Assembly (NCBI GenBank): GCA_001949185.1
Contig: BDGG01000017.1
Coordinates: 496,001 to 560,000 of the forward strand
Direction of reading: 5' to 3'
Source: Ramazzottius varieornatus
Taxonomy: Eukaryota > Tardigrada > Eutardigrada > Parachela > Ramazzottiidae
DNA: 64,000 nt
This document shows positions 43,325-55,000 of the stretch, one piece after another (the first letter of the stretch is position 1; every line of letters starts with the position of its first letter). The notes under the pieces are model-generated. The model searched no databases, was not told where the DNA came from, and was given only the letters and a program-made list of their open reading frames with translations. Made by a program: the position numbers and the translations under genes.

Positions 43325-46300
43325 CTATAAGTCATCTTTGTAAGATCTAAAAACCACCGCATCATCTTCACCATATCGCGGTATGGGTACCTTTTCATCC
43401 TCTTCGAAGTCTACAGGACCGGGAAGTGTGTCTATACTATCGTCGAAAGGCGCTTGTTGGTGGGAAAGGATCTCGGCGGGAGAAGGCTGGTGGAGCGGGT
43501 CGTGTAGAGCGACGGGCGGCATGAAGAACTGTAGGATCACACCGGTCACCGCAGCGAAGACGACGAAGATGCCGGACAGGTAGAAGGGGGCCAGATCGTT
43601 CCCTGTCACTACTCCAACTTGCTCTGCAGAGCAAAGACAGTTTGAAATTTAATTGTGAAGCCTACAAAACCACTGTTTCAAGCTTGCATACCAGCTTGCA
43701 TGCCAGATAACCAGAGAAGAGTACGCAGGTGCTTGACCGGAACCACCCACCGAAACTATCATCCACCCGCATACACAAATACCCGAATACAAACTATTCC
43801 GACGTATGCAGGAGCGTGATGAATAACTTCAGCCACAGTTTTCACGCATCTGCATACGATTCCCTGACAAACGTAATACTACTAGTGTATGCATCTACGT
43901 GAATAATGCATTCCAAAAGAATAATCACGCACAAGAGTACCGCTTCGCCATGACCATGTACAGCATTCAAGTATGCAGGTGTTCCACGGTCTCAACATCG
44001 CAAGTTTAAAACACCTCACCTCCTAAAGGTGGGAGAGCCAGGCTGCCAAGGCCCATGACGAAGCTGCCATAGGCATAGGACGTGCTGAACCTGGCATTGC
44101 CGAACAGTTCCATCTGCAGTCCCGGCCAGACAGCCCACTTGACGGCCAAGAAGAAGCCCAGCGCCCCCGACCATCCTGCTAGGCCCACCAAGGTCTTGCT
44201 CCAGGTGAAGAGCACAATGCAGCCCACAACCAGCACCGTCATGACGTGAACGACAGCGAACCTCGTTCTCCGGCCCGAAGACCATCGGTTGGAACTTAGC
44301 GCCACTGCGGAGAGCCTTCCTACCATGTCTGTCACGCCACCCACCTGCGAACACAAAAAAAGATCATTGTTTACCAGTCGGAAATTGCGCCATCGTTGCG
44401 CCATGCAAATTTCTGCTGTGTCAAGAAGGAACTGGTTTTCGATGACTGTCACACAATGAGTGCATATTTATTGATTATCGATTATTCATGATTGATCAAA
44501 CTTGCGTCCCTGGAGGCGTTTCGTCCGACTTCTCAACCCATTGAACGTCGTAATGAGAAAGAGACCAAGCAAACACTGATTTCCGTACCGCAATGATCCA
44601 CGTGACATCCTGCTTGCTTATTCCTCGTATGTCGGTAGCAAAGCGAACCGATAAGAAGCCGTAGATGTTAACGCCGGCCATAAGGAAAAAGTGCAGGCAC
44701 AAGATGTAAAAGGGCACTTCGCGGAAGAGCGTCAGATTAGCCGACTCGGCTAACGTCAGCGTCTGCGTGGAGGTGCGGTGCTTGGGAAAGAGCATGGCAC
44801 AAAAGACAATCAGCAGCGTCAACGAACCTATGAAAAAGACATATACAGACTATAGGAGATCGATCCCATATCAAGTGGCGAACTGCCGCGAGTTTCAGAC
44901 AGCCAAGCTGCGCCACTTGAACAGGTTGGCTCTTTCCTGCTCAAGTGGCGCACGGTGACGGTTAAACTTGCTACGGGACTGCGGCACTTGATCCGACAAA
45001 CCATCTGAAGGACTGTCTCTCATACCAGTCAGTAGGAAGGATTCGCGCCAGCCGTAGTTGCGGACCATCACTTCCTGGATGGGTGGGATCGCAATGATAC
45101 CCAGTCCGATGCCGACAGTTACGGCGGAAGTGGCCAGCGTCTGCCGCCGTCGAAAGTGCATGGCAATGATGCCGAAAGCCGGCGAATAGGCCATACCAAA
45201 GCCCACTCCTGCAAGAACGATCAACGATCCATCATTCCAGATTTACCGATTGAAAGAAATCAGTTGCAGTACGAGTACTGGGAACATTAACTGCATAACA
45301 GCTTAAAAAGCTGGATGGTGTGTTATTTCTTCAAATCCATCGGCGAACTGGGAACAATTGGAGAAACCGAGTGGCGAAGCTCGGTGAAGCGAAAATAAAG
45401 ATTTTCGCCGCGGTGAAAAAAGTATTGCGTGTACGGCTGACTGATTGATCAAAAATGCTTTCGCCGCGGCGAAAAAGTTTTCGCTGTGTGGCCAAAGATA
45501 ATTTTCGCCACGGCACAAATCCTTATTTTCACTTCGCCCAGGTTTATCTAAAACCGAGTGCTTTGCTCGAGAAAAAGATTCAGCGTGATTTTTTGGACAA
45601 ATGTTCAACGCCCTGGTTTTGATAGTTTAAGCTGGAGTCAAATTGGCCTTTCTGCAGTCATCTAGTGGAATTTCCAATTATTTTAGCCCGCGCTTCTAAG
45701 AAAGACAGCAGAGAGGCACAGCTGTCCCCTTGACCTACCTGACCAAGGGCTAACCCACTCTCACCTGTTAAAACTCCGAAAGTCAGGAACATCATTTCAA
45801 AGTCTTGCACAAAATATGTGCTGAAATATCCGATGGCTGCAATGAGGGATCCCAGTATGGTGACTGGACGACAGCCAAACTTGTTGGACAAAATACTCCC
45901 AAGAGGCCCTGCAACAAGTACAAAGCCATTCGTACGTAGACCGCTTGATTGGCGGACAGGGTTGATTGACCCTCGTACTAACAGCCCTGTGGGTCTGACG
46001 CCTACACCCAAAGTGGCGCACTCCATCACGTGATCCATATAAATGGTACAGACCACGTGGAGCACCACCATATAAGCGTGTTCAAGAGTCACGTGGACTT
46101 GCACAATGAAAAAGCGACACGTGCCAAAGCGCGCCAATCGATCGGGACGTCACATGCCTTTGTTTGAATCTTGAATCTGACGTTTCCGATGGAAGAAATA
46201 GCTTACCGGTGACAGATATGAGTCCATAGCTGGTTGAAATCAGTCCAGATGTGAGGACAGTGCCTCTGTCAAACTCTTTAAGGAACTCAGTATAGAAGAT

Positions 46301-46624
46301 GGAGGTGCCGGTGGTGGCGCCGTTGATGATGGCTAGAATAAAGAAGGAGGCTGCCAGCACCACCCAGGCCCAGCCCGAGTCGACGGCTTCGCCGTGGCTG
46401 CGCTTGACCAGCGAACTATCCGACGAGGCCGAGATGGGAAGCGGGGAGGTTGAGGCGCAGGAAGGGGCCGTGGGGGAAGAGGGGGAGGCTTCTTCGACGT
46501 CGAAGCCCGCCGCCGTCATCTTGCGACCCAGCCATTTCCACCTCATTTTGACCAGAGACACCAACTGGTGCAGGATTGGGAAACGGCGAAGACGAGGAAA
46601 GGGTATGTTGCGAAAGCGGAACAT
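43325..46624 (-). CDS. monocarboxylate-transporter-like protein, SLC16 family (MCT-1)
   Basis: Proton-linked or related carrier of the major facilitator superfamily in the plasma membrane; substrate not predictable. 535 residues in six exons: 46207..46624, 45765..45908, 45026..45208, 44589..44827, 44020..44344, 43325..43623; total length is a multiple of three. The cytosolic N-terminus is followed by the SLC16 TM1 signature VDSGWAWVVLAASF. Later landmarks: GPLGSILSNKFGCRPVTILG, YSPAFGIIAMHF, a cytosolic loop after FPKHRTS, DMVGRLSA in TM8, and ELFGNARFSTSYAYG. The tail is acidic (DFEEDEKV). An alternative start at 46546 would shorten it by 26 residues. Compared with MCT-2 it has one additional intron, 44828..45025, filled by a TGGCGCA element. 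Confidence 0.92.
43685..43990. repeat. CCTGCATAC repeat cluster (MCT-1 last intron)
   Basis: At least six units in alternating orientation: GCTTGCATACC, GTACGCAGGTGC, CCCGCATACAC, GTATGCAGGAGC, TCTGCATACG, GTATGCAGGTG. Same motif as the MMUT introns 6-7 kb away. Confidence 0.65.
44866..44997. repeat. TGGCGCA double-hairpin element (MCT-1 intron 3)
   Basis: Two hairpins: TCAAGTGGCGAAC...CTGCGCCACTTGA and TCAAGTGGCGCACG...CTGCGGCACTTGA. Fills two thirds of the 198-nt intron 44828..45025, which MCT-2 lacks. Confidence 0.85.
45345..45545. repeat. palindromic TTTCGCCGCGGCGAAA cluster (MCT-1 intron 2)
   Basis: Successive units AGATTTTCGCCGCGGTGAAAA, CTTTCGCCGCGGCGAAAAA and TTTTCGCCACGGCACAA, plus partial GGCGAA/TTCGCC motifs on either side. 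Each is close to a perfect 16-18-bp palindrome. Confidence 0.75.
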
Positions 46625-48817
46625 ATCCCATCGACGGGCCGGGAATTCGAATCAGGACCCGATTAGATAGAGGCAGCACAAAGGTGCAGAAGCGTACTTG
46701 TCATGCTTTGGCAGGTAGACTATCGAGAAATAACAGCAACACTAGCAGAACAGAACAGTACTACAGAACACGCAGTCGGAATATACCGATCAGTAGCGAC
46801 GATAGCGTCAAGGCAAATATGAATGTTGAACCATTGCAAGACTAACCTTGGGCATCAACGCTTCCAGCTATCCCCAGCCATACTGCCACAAGGTCCCGTC
46901 TCACAGCCAGGACCTCTGGCGGAAATTCTTCACTGTTTGAGCAGAGAAGATCCCATTTCGTCCATGAAAGAAATAGGAGCCCGTTCAAAGGAAGGCTGGA
47001 GAACTGGAAAGTGAAGGAAATCAGCTGCGCGCTTCCCACACGGTAAGTCAAACGTCATGGCTTTTCCAAACATGAACAGTGGACACGTGACGTCAGGCGG
47101 GCTTTTCATACAGTACCAACAGCGAAGTCAGCTGATCGACATGACTCATTGTGGCCTAGATTGACGAGTTTATGCCGCTTGACTTGTCTCGCTTGGGACT
47201 GTACACCGAAAGACTACACAACATTTAAAGCAGATCAACAAAAACAAATCAATCAAGCTCAAAACCTATCGCTTTTCGTACATCAGGCCGATTGCGATTA
47301 TCGATCAGCTGATTTTGTTCTTTGTGTGTTTGCAAATACGTCATGCCTCACTGGGTCTTGGTGCAAGCTTGCAGTTGCAGCTTGACGGGTTTCTCAACGA
47401 GGAAGTGCTCGTGCAGATGAGGCTTTAGAGGCTGCACTGGAGGAAGCCTTGCCTTAGTATAGCATGTCAGGGTAAACTATAGAGTATGCAGCCAAGGAAG
47501 GCTCCGAGAGCGGCTCTTTCTGCCTGCAGATGGAGCTCTTACTCGGGTTTGGCCATACAACGCCCAATGGGACAATGGATGCGTGGAATAACTTTGGGTC
47601 TTCGAAACAAGAGACCACATATAGTAGTTCGAAACTATCGCTGTTGAAACCTAAAGGCTGAGAAGGAGTTATTCCCACATGAAATTCATTCAGAGGTTCA
47701 TTTCTGATTGAAACAATACAGTACTGTTTAAAGCTTGCTATAGCGCTACTCTGTATATATGCAAGTCCTTGGCGCTTCCCTATCACACTGCGGCGGTTTA
47801 GCTTCCGACTTTATGGTCGTTGCCTCCGCGTTAACGTTCGGACTAGAAACTCAAGCTTTGACTGCGTTAGAAACCACGAGCTGGGTCGCACATCTGGTCA
47901 AAGTGCGAATACTGTTTCTCTTGGGTAACGAGGTTCTTACCGACTAACGATCGTCCGTTCAGTTTCTGTCCAAAATGCGGTGACATACAAGATAGTGAAT
48001 GTGTAACGTATCAAACTTTCGACTGGAAATATGCCACTATTTTCTTGTTCATAATATCTAGTACTGCAGTTCAAGTTCAACGGTCGACTGTCAAGCTATT
48101 GGGCTTCGGCAAAATCCGCTATTGCGCGTTAGACCGCCTGAAAATAAAACAAGACATGGGACCAAAAGTCGCACTTCCGATGGTTCATGTGTCAAAAGTT
48201 TAAAATCGTCCCGCAACCATGCGGAATTCGCGCCCTCTATTTAAAGACTCTTGACGTCAAAAAGTGAAGATGAAACAGGATAGTTTACGAGATGGTGTCA
48301 TTGCAGCACCCACGTCGCAAGAGCCACCATACCAATGTTTCGCATGATCAGCATATCCAAATTCGAGAAGCGATCCTGCTCGAATTTCGATTAGTACCGT
48401 GACCGCACTGCCCATCGGTCAGCGTACCCACCCCATGGGTGGAGTTATCTGTCAAGTTGGCGGGCTGTGTAGTGTCGCTGACGTAGCGGGCCTAATGACT
48501 ATGTTCTCTGTATTCTGTCCATGTCGTACGGTAGCGCAGTAAAGTACAGTACGAAGCAACGAGCAGCACCATCATCTCGATTCTCGACGGCATGCTCGGC
48601 ATGCCTATCAAGGCTGACAAGCGCAGTATTCGGTGGTCGCTGGCATTCTTGTATTTTCCAGTAGTGTAAATCAGCCGTCGGGTTACGACGTAACTTACGA
48701 TACTGATATCGATGATAAAGCCTAGCATTGTATGTGTGGCTGCCATGAGCCGTCGTCGGCGACGGCGGAAGTGCACCACTTTCGCACATATCCTCTTTCG
48801 GCCTTAGACACATTACT
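46625..48817. other. 2.2-kb divergent region between the two MCT genes
   Basis: Lies between the 5' ends of MCT-1 (-) and MCT-2 (+). Open frames are short (under 145 codons), mutually overlapping and unrecognised. It probably holds promoters and 5' UTR exons for both genes. I see no conserved motif or repeat of the families listed here. Confidence 0.45.
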
Positions 48818-51666
48818 ATGGATACTATCAAGCAAGCCTCCAGTGCTTTGTTGGAGCAACCGACCACAGCTGAGCAAACTAGCCGGAGGAATGGACGGCG
48901 ACCTAAGGAGCAAGCGGTAGACACGGGCTGGGCCTGGGTGGCGTTGGCTGCCTCTTTTGTTATTCAGATCCTCTTGGCCGGATCGGGCATCGGCACTAGC
49001 ATCTACTTTGCCGAGTTCTTGCTGGACTTTCAACAGGGACCCATACTGACCTCCTGGCTGGTGGCATCCAGCTATGCCTTCATCTCACTGGCAGGTAATA
49101 TCAATTCTTTCCAAGGTGGAAAACCGGCAAAAATGTGAAAATTCCGCAAGCTGCTTGACCGGTTATTTCTCGTTGTAAAACGTGTGGTGCCTGCCAGCTA
49201 TGCCTGCCTCCGTTTTTCTCGCACATTCACGTGCAGATAGACTTCTTCTCGAAACGAGCTTTTTTTGAAATATCGAAAAACCGCAAAGCTCCACTGCATA
49301 GAGAAGCTCTGGGTTGTCCCGCAGTTAGGGATGGTGTTGACAAATACAGTACATTGCTGGTCTGTGCAGTGAGTATAGAGGCCAGAGGTGGGTCTACCGC
49401 GCAAACAGGGAAACTGATCAAGAATTGATTTAGGTTAGGCTTACACGTGCAAGGCCGCTTATAATTGTTGACTGACTGTTGACTTCCAGGGGCTTGAGCA
49501 TCTTCTGCCTTAGTCATGCATTGCAATGCGGTGTTGTAAGTAAGACAACGCAGCGGAACGATCATCGAGCACTGTTCGACGTAATTGACGATCTTATCCT
49601 TAACCTTATCTGTTGCGATTCTTCTTTGCAGATCCCATCGGCAGTATCTGCGCCAACAAGTTTGGATTCCGACTGGTAATTGTTATAGGCTCCTTGATCG
49701 CCTCCGCCGGCTTCATCCTCAGCTGCTTCGCCAAAAACTTTTGGCTCCTCTTCGTTTCCTTTGGATTTATTACACGTAAGAAACAGTTATTTCCCAGTGG
49801 AACTTCCAGAATTGGAACAAATCGCCATTTTTCTATGACTGCATCTTCCGTGAAAGGCGACAACTAACCGTAGAAAAATGCCTTAGCTAAACAAAAATTA
49901 TTTTTCTTAACTATACGGCAGTTTAAGTTTTCTTGCGTAAGTACAGTAAATGAAATTTTAGTCCGGCAGGCAGAAGTAAAATAATATTTCTTGTGATTTA
50001 GCGGTTGGTTTTGCGTTGGTCTACGCACCGGCATTCGGCATCCTGGCGCTGTATTTCGACAAGCGGAAGAACGTTGCCACGGCCTTTGTGACGGTGGGTG
50101 GCGGAGTGGGCGCCTTCATCTTCCCACCTCTGCACCGCTACATGGTCAGCACCTACACATGGCGAGGTTCTCTGCTGTTGATGGCAGCCATCACGGCCCA
50201 TATCATTCCTTGTGCCCTTCTATTCTCGCGCCACATCAAGCCCCCAGAGAAAAAAGCCTCGATAGCCGCCAGCGCCGACGTCTCCCTCTTCCACAAGGCC
50301 TCTTTTTATTTGCTACTGCTGCAGTTCTTCCTCATGGCTGGCGACGACATCTTCGTCATCCAGTCGGTCAGGTTCGCCACTTCGGTCAGGGGCATTTCGG
50401 CCGACCTGGCTCCTGCCATCCTCAGTTCCCTCGGGTAAGTCCCTCGGTTCCTCCTACCACTGTCCTACCAAGAGACTCCTGGCCACATCCACAAGTTTTT
50501 CCGTTTCTGCTACATCAGCATTTTCTTACTGAACCAACAGGGTTGAACTTAGCCTACTAAGGGAGCGAAAGAGTAGAAGGATTAATTGACGACTAAAGGG
50601 GATATCCTTCCTCAACTCACCGCAGCTTTAGAGATGCGCAGATTGAGAAATATAAAGGGCTAATCCATCCTTTGATGTCTGTGGCGTTTCGCGTCCCCTT
50701 GATGGTCAGTCAGTGGCCGACTTTGCCTTTTACCTGAAGCACCGCCACAGCAATTGTCATACCTGCAGGTGCAACCACAAAATTGTCATTATTGACAATG
50801 GTGTGATTGCCCGGCGCCGCGGCGGACAAGCGAATCAAATGACAAAGTATACCTTCAAATCTGACTTTTGTCTGTTTGCAGCTTGGTGGACAGTGTGGGA
50901 CGTCTGCTAGCTGTGGCCATCTCGGCCAATCCATGGAGCGAGCGGAGGACAGTCCGCTTCTGGATCGTCCATCTGACGACGGCAGCTACCGGCCTTTCCA
51001 TCCTCTTCTTCGCCTGGTCCCACACCCTCCTCCTTCTCTGTGTTTGGGGTGGCTTCAATGGACTTTTCCTGGGTTTGCGCTGGTCCCTCTTCCCGGGACT
51101 ACAGATCGACCTCTTTGGTGCCAAACGCTTCAGCACTTCCTGGTCCTATGGCTCCACAATGATGGGCATCGGCTCGCTCCTCTTGCCTCCCTTTGGCGGT
51201 AAATCCCTCACATTCCCTTCATCTCTGTGGCTTAGAACCATAGTATATGATTTTCAAAATACGCACACTCAGAAGACAAAAGTCAAAGCAGATTTTCCAG
51301 CTCGTGGCGTGCGCTTCGGTTCATTGACAGTAGAAACGTGTTTCAATCGGGAAGAACAACCGTGATGAGGTTTTCCTCAAGTGGCGCACGCTTCGAGCCG
51401 GTAACACTGAGAGTTTGCGTCACTTGAGAAACAAGGCACCCAGATGCAATTCAATCCGTTCGATTTAATAATTGAGTAATGCCTATTTTGCAGAGGTGCT
51501 GGCTCAGTTCTGCGGCAATCAACTGATGCCATTCTATGCAGCTAGTACCTTTGTTATCGGCGCGGCAGCTTGCACCATTGTCCTTCATTTGTTCCCTCCC
51601 AGCTTCAACAGTCGGAAGGAGCTGCCGCTGGAAGAGAAACCCGAAGCCGTCACTATCATCGCTTGA
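48818..51666 (+). CDS. monocarboxylate-transporter-like protein, SLC16 family (MCT-2)
   Basis: 447 residues in five exons: 48818..49094, 49632..49775, 50002..50434, 50882..51198, 51494..51666; phases agree. The SLC16 TM1 signature is VDTGWAWVALAASF, followed by DPIGSICANKFGFR, YAPAFGILALYFDKRKN, a short central loop (RHIKPPEKK), DSVGRLLAVA and DLFGAKRFSTSWSYG. The N-terminus and C-tail are shorter than in MCT-1. Exon 2 is 144 nt in both genes, and the junctions before GPLGS/DPIGS and after the Gly-Gly of TM11 coincide, so the two are duplicates, now divergently arranged about 2.2 kb apart. The region equivalent to MCT-1 exons 3 and 4 is a single exon here. Confidence 0.92.
51370..51440. repeat. 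TGGCGCA single hairpin (MCT-2 last intron)
   Basis: CTCAAGTGGCGCACGCTTCG, loop GAGCCGGTAACACTGA, GTTTGCGTCACTTGAG. The host intron is shared with MCT-1, where it carries the other repeat family instead. Confidence 0.82.
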
Positions 51667-52030
51667 CCAAAACTCGCGGTGCAAAGGTTAACTTTTTGTT
51701 TTTGCCTTCACCTTGTTCCTTCCTTCCATGGCTTGTTTCCTGCCTTCAATGTTGAGTCTTTCAGTTTTACGGGTTTTAGGGCCTCGCTCTATGTTAATTT
51801 CAGGATTTAAGTTACGTGCCTTTCCTCTTTGATGTTTTCCTTTTTACTGACATTGTGTCAGTTTATCTGTTGATGGTTAGAAAAGAACCGATTTCTGGGA
51901 AAATTTATGAACCGAAAACTAAAGAAAGCATAGATATACTTTTTTTGTTCAGCTCGTTACCAGAACCATCAAAGCAACAACTCAATGAAAAAAACGTTTA
52001 TTCAATCAGTCAAAAAAAAGAGTACAGTAT
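51667..52030. other. 3' flanks of MCT-2 and PSMD2
   Basis: Short convergent intergenic space; T-rich and A-rich tracts, no gene. Confidence 0.5.
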
Positions 52031-55000
52031 TCAGGCCATTTCGGTGTCGGTTGACCGTTTTCTCAGCACGACGAATCCTTCCAAAACGGACGTCAAAGGT
52101 ACATCTGCAATCGAAAACGAACAGTTCACAATTATGACCGCAGATAAATCATAGAACGGAGACTGAATGAAGAACTTACAATCATCGGTGGCCAGCTCTG
52201 CGCGTTCACCGTAGTTGAGAAGGACCGGTGTGGTATGCGTCTGGAAGCCGGTGATGGCCTTTGGTCGCCCAGCTTGTCCGACAATATCCACAGCCTATGA
52301 ACGACATGACAAAGTGTCAATCAGTCGCGAACTACGAATCAGAACAAGATGATCAACGAGCATTCTTACTGTTCCGACACGAACAGAAGCGGTAATGGGC
52401 TTAAGATCTTCGTCAAAGCAGACCAGCATGCGCGACTGGATGGCCGGCACCAGGTAGTACAACAGGTAGTGGTGCTTGCCCAATATGGCTGTCAAGGCAA
52501 GAAAACGTCAGACGATCACAAAAGAAAGGATGACACTCGGCAAGAACGTTTTCACAGCTGGCTCACCCTCCTAGCCAACAACCGCGACAACGTGCGCCAC
52601 AGTCGCCACTTGCGACAAACATTTGACAAGATCGTTTCTCTTAGTGGCGCATGCTTTCAGCCATTAACAGTGGAAAAGTGCGCCACTTGGGAAGAACAAT
52701 CTTACCGAGTTGGTAACTGATAGAAGCATAAAAGGGGCGAAAGTCACGTACTGGATTTGATGTCCAGGCAGGAGGTAAGGACAATCAGCAGACCAGCCAA
52801 CGAAGCACGGCTGACCAAGAAGCGGTCGCTGTACTGCGGGGACAGCGAGTGCGTTCCCTTGCCCATGTGCAGCAGACCTTGGGCGATGCGGACCATAAAG
52901 AGGCTGTTGGCATCCTTCGTGTGGTATACAGCCAGGTTGCGCAGCATCGTGGCCAGACGAGCATTGTTGGTGCCTACAGACAGGAAAACGCATTCAAGGG
53001 GAACTCTGTTAGAGAGAAGGCAGAATAAAGGAACTTACCAGCACCGATCAAGCCCATGGAGAAGACCGAGTTGGAGGCCACTTCACTGTCGTTGTCGTGG
53101 GAGAACTTGCTCAACGTGTCCATCACGTTCAGCTTGGGGTTTGACACTGAGAGAAGACCCAAAGCCAGTGGGACAGCGCGACGTAAAAGTGGATCACCAT
53201 ATCGAAGCTGGGAAAACAAGCTCAGACTAATACCTCGATCGTTTTCAAATCCAGTATCAACTCTGTCCCTCATGTCACCAAAAGGCTCTTCACAAGATCA
53301 GAGAAAAGGTTCTTACGAGATGTCCAAAAGAGCGCAGGGACATTTCATTGCCGATATCTTCACCCATGGCGATCATGGCGATACCCAAGGCTGCCGCTGC
53401 CTGTTGCATGCCCCGATCCTGGGCTTCCTCCTTCTTCTTCTCTTTTTCCTTCTCGGCTGCCTCATCCTTCTTATCACCGCTCTTCTTGTCGTCAGTTTCC
53501 TCCTACAAAACACCAAAACCATAGTGAAACCTCAAGGAAGAACAAGCGGATTCTTCAACTAGAAATGCGGGTACTCTGATACGAGCGTCAACCAGCGTCA
53601 ACCCTGATTTCTACTTAGTTAGCCAAATGATGGGTTCCTTACCTTTTTTATCTGTTCAGAGTGTTCGCTGCAAACGTGCAAAAACTGCTGGATCTTGAGG
53701 ACATTGCCGGTACCGGCATAGGCACAGCCATCGAGGAAGATGACGGCTAGGGACTTGAAGGGATCCTCCAAAGCCTGCAGTGTGGCACGAATGGTCTCGA
53801 CACGCTCTTGCTGGCCGAGGTGAAGCAGACCTAGGGCTAAGGCCATCAACTTGGCCATAGGGTCCTTCAGTTCCAAGGTCGAACGAGCCAGCAGGCAGTG
53901 GAGGATGGCTTCGGCAATTTCAGCGTTGCATGAACCGACGGCGATCAGACCGAGGGAGACAGCGGCCAGGCAGCGAACCTCCAGCGAGCTTTGCTCGTCG
54001 TCCAAGACGGGCAGAAGGACTTCGATTATGTCGGCACGGTTCGTTCCAGCATACGCTAAACTCAACCTGTCAAAACGCGAAAACAATGAGCAAACCATTA
54101 ACCTTTCTGAATCTACTTCTTACGAAATATTCTCGCCGGAAAAACAAAAACAAAATTCAAAGTTCTTGTCGGGAAGCTCGTTCTGATTTTCAGGAAGAAG
54201 TATGCGTGGTAGGTAGTCGAAAACTTTAAGAGGCGAAATTTCTAAAAAATTTCACTTTCTCAAAAGAACTGGAAACAAAAGTTTGAAAATTTTATCCGCC
54301 GAAGAATTTTTGCGAAGTGAAACTGAAAATTTTTTGTGGGTGAATTTACCCCACAACGGCGCCAGTGCGGATGATGTTGGACTTGTTGATGAGATGTTCA
54401 GAGAGGAGAGCGCGGGCAGGGTCGCACTCGTTGCGAATGCGGGCGTTGACGATACCGCAAGCCAGCAACGAGCCCGACTTGATGTACTCGTCTTGTGAAT
54501 ACAAAAACTTGTCGATCTGTGTCAACCCCCCTTCTACGTCCCACAGAAGAATCAGACCCAGTGACGCCGTGGCACTCAGCATTCCTGGAAGCCCACCAAA
54601 CATTTAAAAATGTCTCTAAGATGCCATTATTGTGCAAACTGGACAGGATTGTCTTTCAAAGCGGCGCACGCTTTCAGCCAGTAACACAGACAATGTGCGC
54701 CAGCTGAAGAAAATGTACATGTCGAAGTTATCAAGTGGCGCACGGTCTCAGCTAATAGAACTTTACAAGTGCGCCACTCGGGAGAAACTATCCCGTCCAG
54801 TTCGTCGGCCGAACTCCGGTATATTACCGTGTTCCTTGTTCTTGTAAATCCACTTATTGGCATCCTCGGCGAACATTTTATCAGTGCCGAAGCCACAGTT
54901 GAGGAAACCGTTGACGAAGGCGGACGCCAGATTCTGCTTGGCAGTGTCTAAACCCGATCCGCCAGTGTATATGCTTCCTGCCAAACAACCAAGATGAATC

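Noticed and set aside
46625..48817. Open frames between the MCT genes
   Set aside because: All short, mutually overlapping and without recognisable domains; treated as promoter and UTR space.
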